A stretch of 45,950 nucleotides of DNA from Syntrophaceae bacterium (GTDB lineage Bacteria > Desulfobacterota > BSN033 > UBA1163), in NCBI GenBank assembly GCA_013388645.1, contig JACAEV010000029.1, forward strand, positions 1 through 45,950, given 5' to 3'. Below, piece after piece: positions 37,870 to 45,950 of the stretch (the first letter of the stretch is position 1; each line of letters opens with the position of its first letter). Below the pieces are notes generated by a model. That model had not been told where the DNA came from and ran no database searches. It worked only from the letters and a program-made list of their open reading frames with translations. The position numbers were made by a program, and so were the translations under genes.

Positions 37870-38517
37870 TCAAGGCTCTTTCGACGTAGTGGACTCCTCT
37901 TTCTTAAAGGAATCGATAAGAAGGTCTGCTAATTCATCAGCATATTGGGTGAGAGAGTACCTTCTGTCTTTCAATAACCATCGAATGATGATATGCTCAA
38001 TCGCTCCAACACAAATGCTGCGAGCCAGGAAAATATTGATTTCTTTTTTGACACTTCCTTCCTCCTGGCCTTCCTTAATGATGTCAAGGACAATTTTATA
38101 AAAATTCCTTGCTGCCTGATAGGCTTCATTTGACACATAGGTTTTACTCGTTTTTAATTCAAGGAGGACAATGGAACCATATCCTGGATTCTTCTCAACA
38201 TAATTAAGCCACCACCAGATGAACTTTCTGAGTTTATTTAAAGCCCCTTTGATCCCCATCATATGGTCATTGATTTGGGGAATGAGTTCTTTGGTGACTT
38301 CCACAGGGATGGACAGGAGTAAGTCTTCCTTATTCTTAAAATATTCATAAATGGTGGCGTCCCCGATACCTGCATCCTTAGCGATCTCAGCAATCGTAGC
38401 ATTTTGATAACCTTTATCCCCAATGATTTTAATTGCGGATGCTAATATCTTTTTCTTTTTTTCGGATTCTTGGTTTTCATTAAAAATATTTTTAGTAAAT
38501 TTCAATTTTTTTTTCAT
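37870..38517 (-). CDS. TetR/AcrR-family transcriptional regulator
   Basis: ILASAIKIIGDKGYQNATIAEIAKDAGIGDATIYEYFKNKEDLL HTH. Confidence 0.93.
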   Translation of the reverse strand: MKKKLKFTKNIFNENQESEKKKKILASAIKIIGDKGYQNATIAEIAKDAGIGDATIYEYFKNKEDLLLSIPVEVTKELIPQINDHMMGIKGALNKLRKFIWWWLNYVEKNPGYGSIVLLELKTSKTYVSNEAYQAARNFYKIVLDIIKEGQEEGSVKKEINIFLARSICVGAIEHIIIRWLLKDRRYSLTQYADELADLLIDSFKKEESTTSKEP

Positions 38518-38683
38518 GTAATCCAGGGATGATTAAATGCTTTATTAAATTTGATTCGGGATTTCTATCAAAATCATAATATAAAAGTAAATTTTTTTGT
38601 CAAGTCTTTTTAAAAAAATATTTTAACCATCTAAGATTATTAGCTTATTTATCGAACAATGATGCAATCATTTCATTTTTATT

Positions 38684-38702
38684 TTCCGAATAGAATTCGG
38701 AA
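38684..38702. promoter_or_regulatory. Perfect 19-bp palindrome upstream of tetR-like gene; candidate operator
   Basis: TTCCGAAT-AGA-ATTCGGAA, 167 nt upstream of the tetR-like start. Confidence 0.4.
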
Positions 38703-38861
38703 ATTCCATCAAAAGGGGTGCTATATTGGCCCATTTCTTTTTGATTTTATTCTGACATCTATTCATCGTTCAAAACATAACTTGTCTGTCTTAATATTTT
38801 CAGTAAACCAATAGGCCATGTTGAGTAAGAAATGAAATTTATGATTTACAGGAAAAGAAGA

Positions 38862-39015
38862 ATACTTGATAAACGAATCAAAACGATCAAAAAAGCTGCT
38901 CAGGAATTAAAACGACTCTTTGGGGCGTTCAAGCCGTTGATCGGAATGCTGTGCAAATTCTTGTTCCGGTGAGGATGATCGAGATCAATGTCAGTGATGT
39001 GAAAGATCTGATTTA
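38862..39015 (+). pseudogene. Frameshifted duplicate of the 58-aa ORF at 23845-24021
   Basis: Reads LDKRIKTIKKAAQELKRLFG, then after a 1-nt shift GVQAVDRNAVQILVPVRMIEINVSDVKDLI*. The intact copy reads LDTRIKTIKKATQELKQLSGGIQAIDRNAERILASLKMLEINVSDVKDLI*. Confidence 0.8.
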
Positions 39016-39030
39016 AATTCAATCACCCTC

Positions 39031-40347
39031 TTATTTTGCCAAACCAGGTAAGATCAGGGCGAGTTTGGGGAAAGCCATCAATATGCCTGCATTAATAAAT
39101 ATGGCAATGAGAAATGGAAAGATTCCTTTAAAAATCTTTTCGAGGGGAACCTCTGGAGCGATCCCTTTAATGACATAGACATTGACCCCAACAGGGGGCG
39201 TAATCACTCCCATCTCGCTGACCAATACAATGATCACACCAAACCAGATAGGATCAAATCCGAGTTTGACCACTACCGGAAAGATCACAGGGACGGTAAG
39301 CACCACCAAAGCCATGGCATCCATAAAACAGCCCCCTATCAGATAAATCATGACAATCACCCCCATGATCGCCATTGGGGGTAACGGGAGCCCCCCCACC
39401 CAATCAGCCAGAATAAAAGGAATGGTGGAGACAGCCATAAAATGGCCGAATACCGTAGCTCCTGCAATGATGCAGAGCACCATGCAAGAGGTCCGCAATC
39501 CATCCCTCGTCGAATCAATAAAGACTCGCCAGCTCAGTTGCCGCCTCACCAGACCAATCATCAGAGCACCGGCTGCGCCAATCCCTCCTGCCTGAGTCGG
39601 GGTAAACCAACCGAAAAACAACCCACCTATAACCAGAGCAAATAAAATCAAGGCTTCAAAAATCCCTATCAGGGCTTTCCCCTTTTGTTTGAAATCTGTA
39701 GAAGCTCCTGCCGGGGCACAGGCTGGGTTATGCCAGCAAAGAAGACCTACGGTTATAACGAATAAGAAGGTGAGGATCATCCCCGGGATGATTCCGGCGA
39801 CAAAAAGTTTACCTATGGACTGCTCGGTCATAATCCCATAGACAAGAAAAATAGTGCTCGGAGGAATGAGGATGCCAAGTGTCCCTGCACTGGCAATACA
39901 GCCCGTAGCGAAACTATCGTCATAATGGTATCTTTTCATTTCTGGAAGTGCGATTTTTCCTATGGTGGCGGCTGTAGCGGCTGTGGACCCACAGATGGCA
40001 GCAAAGAAACCACAGGCAACGACCGTGGCCATCGTCAGCCCGCCTCGAAGGCTCCCCAAAATTGTATAAGCGGCATCATAAAGTCTTTTACCGATCCCTG
40101 AGGCAAACGCAAAGGACCCCATCAGGATAAACATCGGGATCGCACTAAGGGGAAAGCTTGAAAATTGCTCGAAAAAGTCCCGGGCGAGAAGTTTGAGACC
40201 TGCATGAAAAGAACTTAGGTAAGAAAATCCAAGGAATCCAACAATAGCCATGGAAAAGGCAACCGGTACCCTGAGGAGAAAGAGGAAAACGAGTAAAGCA
40301 ATCCCAATGATCCCAACACTAACTGGATCCATGACTGAATACCTCAC
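39031..40347 (-). CDS. dctM: TRAP transporter large permease subunit (DctM-like)
   Basis: VACGFFAAICGSTAATAATIGKIALPEMKRYHYDDSFATGCIASAGTLGILIPPSTIFLVYGIMTEQSIGKLFVAGIIPG. Confidence 0.93.
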   Translation of the reverse strand: MRYSVMDPVSVGIIGIALLVFLFLLRVPVAFSMAIVGFLGFSYLSSFHAGLKLLARDFFEQFSSFPLSAIPMFILMGSFAFASGIGKRLYDAAYTILGSLRGGLTMATVVACGFFAAICGSTAATAATIGKIALPEMKRYHYDDSFATGCIASAGTLGILIPPSTIFLVYGIMTEQSIGKLFVAGIIPGMILTFLFVITVGLLCWHNPACAPAGASTDFKQKGKALIGIFEALILFALVIGGLFFGWFTPTQAGGIGAAGALMIGLVRRQLSWRVFIDSTRDGLRTSCMVLCIIAGATVFGHFMAVSTIPFILADWVGGLPLPPMAIMGVIVMIYLIGGCFMDAMALVVLTVPVIFPVVVKLGFDPIWFGVIIVLVSEMGVITPPVGVNVYVIKGIAPEVPLEKIFKGIFPFLIAIFINAGILMAFPKLALILPGLAK

Positions 40348-40834
40348 TTAATGATTTGAGGACTTCTATCAAAAAAGCCAAACAGACTGGAATAGAACAA
40401 AGGGCGATGAGATAAGCAAAAGGGTAAAAAGGCAAATATGAAGTGGAACCAATCTCCCCTGATTTTTGAAGGGACATCCCATAGAGATAACTCTGCCAAA
40501 GAATGAGAACGAAGAGAATCAATGATAAGAAAGAACTGAAACTGCTGATCGTCGCCCGGATACGCTTTGGAAACCGGTCAATGATAAATTCTACACGGAT
40601 ATGCCGACCAAGGATAAGGGTAATGGCAATGGCAGGAGCAATCGCGATGATTTGAGAAAAACTAATGATTTCAACAGAACCAGGAAAAGGCCATAAAAAG
40701 AGCTTTGACCCCACGACATCAATAAAGTTGACAAGAAACATCAGCAAAATACCGATGACTCCAACCCATTCAAGGGAACGACTTAATGACCTTGTAAACT
40801 GATCCAAAAGATTTAACCATTTTTCAAACTTCAT
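40319..40834 (-). CDS. dctQ: TRAP transporter small permease subunit (DctQ-like)
   Basis: Four TM segments; overlaps the dctM-like gene; WVGVIGILLMFLVNFIDVVGSKLF. Confidence 0.85.
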   Translation of the reverse strand: MKFEKWLNLLDQFTRSLSRSLEWVGVIGILLMFLVNFIDVVGSKLFLWPFPGSVEIISFSQIIAIAPAIAITLILGRHIRVEFIIDRFPKRIRATISSFSSFLSLILFVLILWQSYLYGMSLQKSGEIGSTSYLPFYPFAYLIALCSIPVCLAFLIEVLKSLSEVFSHGSS

Positions 40835-40908
40835 CCTCTTTTCTACCTCATGAACATTCCTCCCTTTAGCGGCTGTATCGTAAGATGGAAAAACAGACTA
40901 ATCGAAAA

Positions 40909-41068
40909 GGGAGAGAGGCGGTTAGGTGAAAAGATTTAGAGCGGTAACCTTTAACTGGTTGGGTTCAGGCGTGCCAAAGGAATGAAAAAATTCGATTTAA
41001 CCGAGCGACGATTTCTCATCACCTAAAAGACCCGTATTCTAAATCTTTTTAACCTGACCGCCTCTCCC
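40909..41068. repeat. Long imperfect inverted repeat between dctP-like and dctQ-like genes
   Basis: Arm 1 GGGAGAGAGGCGGTTAGGTGAAAAGATTTAGA (40909-40940). Arm 2 (41038-41068) reverse-complements to GGGAGAGGCGGTCAGGTTAAAAAGATTTAGA. Confidence 0.75.
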
Positions 41069-41125
41069 CTATTCCTTATGATGATGACACAGCCCCCCAG
41101 GGGAAGAATGTCGTAAAAAGAATGA

Positions 41126-42193
41126 TTACTTCACCCGAACCTCTGCTGGACCGGTGGACGATTTAACCCCTAACTCTTTCTGTTTCTTCGTCCAGTACTC
41201 AATTCGCATCCTGGCATAATTAATCAATTCTCTGGTCTCCTTTTCTTTATACCCTGCGGCGACCATGGATTTTACATATTTATCTAAAACAGGCTCAACC
41301 GCTTTCTTCCATTTCGCAATTTCCTCTGGCGGCAGTTCAATAAATTGTAAGCCTTTTTCCTTGCCATAATTTTTCCCATCAATATCTATTTCATTCCACA
41401 TGGTTGCCAATTTCTCCTCAAAAGGATACTCATTAATGATCTTCTGAAGATTGGGAGAAAGCTTGTTCCATGAGTCTTTATTCATCACCAAATAAAAGGT
41501 ATAGACCTGTCCGATGGGCCAGCATTCTGTGACATACTTCGCCACTTCGGCATATCGAAAAGCCCTCATCGTTTCCATCGGGATCATCAGCCCATCTATC
41601 ACCCTCTTTTGTATCGCCTCATAGGCTTCCGGTGTGGGAATGGGTCGGGGGGTTCCCCCTAAAGCAGTGACAACTTCAGCGATAAAGCCGAGCCCCCTCA
41701 GCGTCATCCCTTTAAGATCCTCCATCTTATTGACCGGTTTGGTTGCCGAAAGAACAACATTGACAGGACTGGTGTGCATGGAAATCATGTGTATTTTATC
41801 CCATTCCTTTGGCTTGAACTCCCTAATAAAATCATTGGCTACATGGTTGGATACCCAAGCATTGGGAAAGCCGAGAGGAAGGTCAAGAGCTTCTGTCATC
41901 CGAAAGCGACCAAAGGTATAGCCAATGTTTGAAAAACCGATATCTGCAATCCCTTCTACCACCCCGTCATACATCTTGGGAGCGGTCAGCAGGGTCCCAG
42001 CAGGGAAGTAACGAATCTTCAATTCGCCTCCTGAGCGAGCCTCAAGATCTTTGATGAATTCCTCACAGATTTTGGATTGCCGGGAAGGAACAGGAAAATA
42101 GTTGCAGAATTTTAATTCAATAGCTCCAAAAACAATGGAAGGCACCAATATTCCCATTACCATCAGACCGATAAGGATTGATTTATTTCTCAT
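41126..42193 (-). CDS. dctP: TRAP transporter substrate-binding protein (DctP-like)
   Basis: Signal peptide; LEARSGGELKIRYFPAGTLLTAPKMYDGVVEGIADIGFSNIGYTFGRFRMTEALDLPLGF; MTLRGLGF. Confidence 0.92.
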   Translation of the reverse strand: MRNKSILIGLMVMGILVPSIVFGAIELKFCNYFPVPSRQSKICEEFIKDLEARSGGELKIRYFPAGTLLTAPKMYDGVVEGIADIGFSNIGYTFGRFRMTEALDLPLGFPNAWVSNHVANDFIREFKPKEWDKIHMISMHTSPVNVVLSATKPVNKMEDLKGMTLRGLGFIAEVVTALGGTPRPIPTPEAYEAIQKRVIDGLMIPMETMRAFRYAEVAKYVTECWPIGQVYTFYLVMNKDSWNKLSPNLQKIINEYPFEEKLATMWNEIDIDGKNYGKEKGLQFIELPPEEIAKWKKAVEPVLDKYVKSMVAAGYKEKETRELINYARMRIEYWTKKQKELGVKSSTGPAEVRVK

Positions 42194-42369
42194 TTGAACT
42201 TACCTCCTGTTTAAGATTAAAAATGGCTTAAAAATTTTCAGCCCTCTTTTAATTTTCGGACCCCAACCATTTTGATAACCAATAACCCGCCCTATGTGAC
42301 ATCAACAGACTATTTTTCACCTCCCTTCTTTTAAATTAGCCACGAGCTCTTCACCGGAGTTGCCCCGCC

Positions 42370-44043
42370 TTATGAGATGATCCCTTCCTGTCTCAATTTT
42401 TCCTTTATGCTTTCTTTTAACCGCATCTTATCGAATTTCCCCACATTCGTTAAAGGCATCTCTTCCACCATTTCAATCCTCTCAGGGAAATAGAGCACAG
42501 AGGCTTTTTCCCCCTTGAGGTAAGAGAGGATTTCTTCGAAGGTGATCTTTTCATCCTTCTTCGGTTTAATGAAGGCACAGACCCTTTCACCCAAAATGGG
42601 GTCTGGCATGCCCACCACAGCCACCTGTTCCACTTTAAAGTAACCGCTGATGAGCTCTTCGACCTCTTTCGTACTGATATTTTCTCCCCCACGAATGATG
42701 ATATCTTTCTTCCGCCCTGTAATGATCAAACGACCCTGATCATCAAATTTAGCGATATCTCCCGTGCGATAAAACCCATCGAATGTAAATGCTTCTTTAT
42801 TTTCAGCGTCTGATTTGTAATATCCACGAAAGATACAAGGCCCTCTGACCACCAGCTCTCCTTCTTTTCCAGGAGGAAGGTTGCCACCATTGGAATCGAT
42901 CACTTTAAATTCATCATAAGGACAGATGGGCCATCCCACCGTATGAAAAACAACCTCTTCTGGGTCTTCGAATCGGGTCTGAGTGCAGGGTCCCTCTGAA
43001 CTACCGTAGACATTATAAAATTTACATTTCAATTTATTGTAAACTTTTCGAATGGTCTCCGGAGGCATATAAGAGCCACCCGTAGCAATCACCTCCAAAG
43101 ATGAAACATTGTATTGATCAAGGTCAGGGAGATCAACCAGTTGTTGCACCTGCGCAACTGCAAGAATGGTGGTCGTGACTTTCTCCCTTCCGATCGCCTC
43201 AAGGATTTCTTTGGGGCGGGTGGAGGGAATCATCACCACTTTTCCCCCCGTGAGAAAGGAGGGGTTTATAGAGACCTCAATCGCCATATTGTGCGTCACG
43301 GGGGTGGCGATCAGAGTGATATCGTGAGGGCTCCGTTGCCATGCTTTGGCCCGATATTCCACATTACAGAACCAATCATTATGGGTCCTCGGCACAAGTT
43401 TTGGAAGGCCGGTGGTTCCTCCGGTTGGCATCAAATGGCATACCTCTTCAGGATCCGGCTTAAAAGATTGGAGATAATCTTTGGGATATTGGTCGAGGTC
43501 AACCTTATTTAAGAGGTGATTGAAAGAGAGCGTCCCCTCGGGTAATGTATCCTTTTCCAGCAAATAGGAATCAATGATAAGAATATCTTTTAAAGATGAA
43601 GATCGAGATCGAACATCCTCGATGATGGGTCGGTAGTCAATCTTTTCAAACTTCAGAGGAACAATCCATGCCTTGGCTTTGGTCATCTCACAGTAATGTT
43701 CCAGTTCTCTCTGTGAGAATCGGGGAATACACATGACAGGAATGGCACCTATTTTATGAAGCCCATAATAGGCAAAGACAAATTCACCCCAATTGGGGAT
43801 TTGAAGTAAAACCCGATCCAATTTCTCAATCCCTAACTGGAGAAACGCTAGGGCTGCTCGATTGGTCCATTCTCTAAGTTGCCGATAGGTTAACCTCATT
43901 CCCTCAGCCACCAGGGCCTCTTTATTAGGGTAGAGGTCACAAGTTCGATCCAGCATCTCTCCTAATGGAATGCCGAGCCACCATCTCTTTTTATAGTACA
44001 GATCAAGAAATTCCTTTGGATAGGGATGGGCACCTTCCAGCAT
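42370..44043 (-). CDS. AMP-dependent synthetase/aryl-AMP ligase (EntE/DhbE-like)
   Basis: MPTGGTTGLPKLVPRTHNDW, VYGSSEGPCTQTRFEDPEE, GFYRTGDIAKFDDQGRLIITGRKKDIIIRGGENISTKEVEELI, PLTNVGKFDKMRLKE. Confidence 0.9.
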   Translation of the reverse strand: MLEGAHPYPKEFLDLYYKKRWWLGIPLGEMLDRTCDLYPNKEALVAEGMRLTYRQLREWTNRAALAFLQLGIEKLDRVLLQIPNWGEFVFAYYGLHKIGAIPVMCIPRFSQRELEHYCEMTKAKAWIVPLKFEKIDYRPIIEDVRSRSSSLKDILIIDSYLLEKDTLPEGTLSFNHLLNKVDLDQYPKDYLQSFKPDPEEVCHLMPTGGTTGLPKLVPRTHNDWFCNVEYRAKAWQRSPHDITLIATPVTHNMAIEVSINPSFLTGGKVVMIPSTRPKEILEAIGREKVTTTILAVAQVQQLVDLPDLDQYNVSSLEVIATGGSYMPPETIRKVYNKLKCKFYNVYGSSEGPCTQTRFEDPEEVVFHTVGWPICPYDEFKVIDSNGGNLPPGKEGELVVRGPCIFRGYYKSDAENKEAFTFDGFYRTGDIAKFDDQGRLIITGRKKDIIIRGGENISTKEVEELISGYFKVEQVAVVGMPDPILGERVCAFIKPKKDEKITFEEILSYLKGEKASVLYFPERIEMVEEMPLTNVGKFDKMRLKESIKEKLRQEGIIS

Positions 44044-44149
44044 AAGTTCTATCCATAGAACAAGAAAAGGAATTTTAGACTGGTCTACTGTGCATATTAA
44101 ATTTTCTCATTCTCTGAGTCAAGTAGAAAGACGGGGAGATAGAATGGCT

Positions 44150-45355
44150 TTAAAGTCGAATCCCTTTGGGAACTACCACGATCCCGGAAGTAGTTACGGT
44201 AAATCGCTTTGCATCCTCATTCAGATGATAACCGATTTCCATCCCTGGAGGAATCTGAACCTCTTTATCAATGATCGTCCTCCTGATCTTCGCATTCCTT
44301 CCGACATCCACCCCTTCAAAAAGGATGGAGTCCTCAATCTCCACATAACTGTGAACTCTCACATTGGGCGAGAGGATCGATCGTTTGATATTTCCGCCAC
44401 TTATAATACAACCATTGGAGAGGATTGAATTGAGAGCAGTCCCCACCCTGCCCTCTTCAATCCAAACTGTCTTGGCAGGGGGAAAGGTAGGTTGATAGGT
44501 GAAGATGGGCCATTGGGGGTCATAAAGGTTAAGCTGAGGGGTGACGGCGATCAGATCCATGTTCGCTTCATAGTAAGCTTCGATCGTCCCCACATCCCTC
44601 CAATATGCTGTGCCTCCGCAATCCGCCTCTCTAAAATCGAAAGCAAAGACCTGGTCCTTCTCAATCATCATGGGAATGATATCCTTGCCAAAATCGTGAC
44701 TTGAGTCTGATCGAGCATCTTCTATCAACCGCCTCACCAACACTTCGGTATTGAAAATATAGACTCCCATGGAGGCCAGAATTCCTTTAGGATCCCCGGG
44801 AATCGTTTTGGGTTCTACGGGTTTCTCTTGAAAACCAACCATTCGCCAATCTCGGTCCACCTCAATCACGCCAAATTCTCTGGAAAGCCTCCAATCCATC
44901 CGGATGGCCGCAACCGTTAAATCCGATCCTTTCTCCAAATGAAAAGCGATCATCTTCCGATAGTCCATTTTATAAATGTGATCCCCGGAAAGGATCAACA
45001 CCAGGTCAGGCCGTTCGACTTGTAATGTGTAAATGTTTTGAAAAATGGCATCGGCTGTTCCCTGATACCAGTGTTCGTCAATTCTTTGCTGGGCCGGGAC
45101 AGCTTCGATGAACTCTCCTAATGGTGCAGAGAGGATGTTCCATCCCAACTGGATGTGACGATGAAGGGAGGTCGATTTATATTGGGTGAGGGCATAGATC
45201 CATCGAATTCCAGAATTGATACAATTAGAGAGGGTAAAATCGATGATCCGATAAATGGCTCCAAATGGGACAGCAGGTTTCGCTCGATCACGAGTGAGGG
45301 GATAAAGTCTTTCCCCTCGGCCGCCCGCTAAGATCATCCCAAGGATTTTCTTCAT
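44150..45355 (-). CDS. glgC: Glucose-1-phosphate adenylyltransferase
   Basis: MILAGGRGERLYPLTRDRAKPAVPFGAIYRIIDFTLSNCINSGI; QYKSTSLHRHIQLGW; GTADAIFQN; ILSGDHIYKMDY. Confidence 0.95.
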   Translation of the reverse strand: MKKILGMILAGGRGERLYPLTRDRAKPAVPFGAIYRIIDFTLSNCINSGIRWIYALTQYKSTSLHRHIQLGWNILSAPLGEFIEAVPAQQRIDEHWYQGTADAIFQNIYTLQVERPDLVLILSGDHIYKMDYRKMIAFHLEKGSDLTVAAIRMDWRLSREFGVIEVDRDWRMVGFQEKPVEPKTIPGDPKGILASMGVYIFNTEVLVRRLIEDARSDSSHDFGKDIIPMMIEKDQVFAFDFREADCGGTAYWRDVGTIEAYYEANMDLIAVTPQLNLYDPQWPIFTYQPTFPPAKTVWIEEGRVGTALNSILSNGCIISGGNIKRSILSPNVRVHSYVEIEDSILFEGVDVGRNAKIRRTIIDKEVQIPPGMEIGYHLNEDAKRFTVTTSGIVVVPKGIRL

Positions 45356-45514
45356 TCGGCTTTCCCTTCTCTAAAGAGAGCTCTGAAAAACCGAAAATCG
45401 CTCTCTTGATTACGGAGGTTGCAAAAAATGATTCCACAGATTTTTCATTAGTTTCCATGGATTTCTAATCGGTGGAATCGCTTCATCATCCGGTAATCAG
45501 AGATTTCCGGGCTT

Positions 45515-45880
45515 TTAAGAAATCTTTAAAAGTTCCCGGACCTTCTTTTTTAATTCACCGAGGTCAGCCGACTTGGTGACATAGGCATCGGCTGCCCAAC
45601 TCATAAAATCCTGTCGATACCCTGAGTAGGAGGTATTGAGGATGATGGGAATTTTTCTTTCTTTGCTGACAATCCGCCCTAAGGCCTCCATCCCGTCCAT
45701 GATGGGCATGACAATATCGAGGATGATCAAATCAGGTTTGGCCGTCTCCAACTGCTGAATGGCTTCTTTCCCATTGCCAGCAGTGAAAACCTCATACCCC
45801 TCTGATCTCAGTTCCTCTTCGTAGAGAAGCCTCAGGCTCTCCTCATCCTCAACGATCAGAATTTTCTTCTTCATAACCAT
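45515..45880 (-). CDS. Response regulator receiver (CheY-like) protein
   Basis: KILIVEDEESLRLLYEEELRSEGYEV...PDLIILDIVMPIMDGMEALG...ILNTSY...AYVTKSADLGELKKKV. Confidence 0.92.
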   Translation of the reverse strand: MVMKKKILIVEDEESLRLLYEEELRSEGYEVFTAGNGKEAIQQLETAKPDLIILDIVMPIMDGMEALGRIVSKERKIPIILNTSYSGYRQDFMSWAADAYVTKSADLGELKKKVRELLKIS

Positions 45881-45950
45881 ATTATTGTTAATCTTTTATT
45901 AAAAAACAACTCTTTTTCGGATCAAATTTATTTTCCATATGAAACTCTTA

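Noticed and set aside
1-45950. CRISPR arrays, tRNA/rRNA genes, intact transposases or prophage genes
   Set aside because: No regularly spaced repeats, tRNA-like cloverleaf motifs, rRNA sequence or transposase/integrase ORFs were recognised.

Overview
The window looks like a bacterial, probably Desulfobacterota-like, catabolic region. That lineage guess rests on gene content only. It begins with the 3' part of a multiheme cytochrome c gene and ends with glgC and a response regulator. Most of it is a dense set of genes for uptake, activation and oxidation of organic acids or ring compounds. (i) 6.7-18.9 kb: a tandem pair of phytoene-desaturase-like FAD oxidoreductases flanking a 78-aa protein, an SDR, a fused [2Fe-2S]+molybdopterin aldehyde-oxidoreductase-type enzyme without a FAD domain, a DUF89-type protein, and a two-gene split PEP-synthase-like phosphotransferase (helical + phospho-His swivel ORF, then ATP-grasp ORF, no PEP-binding domain), followed by two dimeric alpha/beta-barrel-like proteins. 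(ii) 19.7-31.9 kb: a second Tm-1-like (UPF0261) protein, an acyl-CoA dehydrogenase, two PaaK-like ligases, a further AMP-dependent ligase and a complete Liv-type ABC importer. (iii) 30.6-38.5 kb: a TetR-headed xanthine-dehydrogenase-family cluster (two FAD subunits, CoxG-like, 2Fe-2S, Mo subunit) with a MoaD-like protein and a truncated ThiF/MoeB fragment. (iv) 39-44 kb: a TRAP transporter plus an aryl/acyl-AMP ligase. The most notable items are the split phosphotransferase and its neighbourhood, two copies of a hairpin-bearing mobile-like element (5.46 kb and 22.2 kb), a frameshifted duplicate of a 58-aa ORF, the MoeB-like remnant, an unlisted Cys-rich small ORF, and a long inverted repeat inside the TRAP operon. 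All functions are assigned from sequence motifs by eye; no database search was run.
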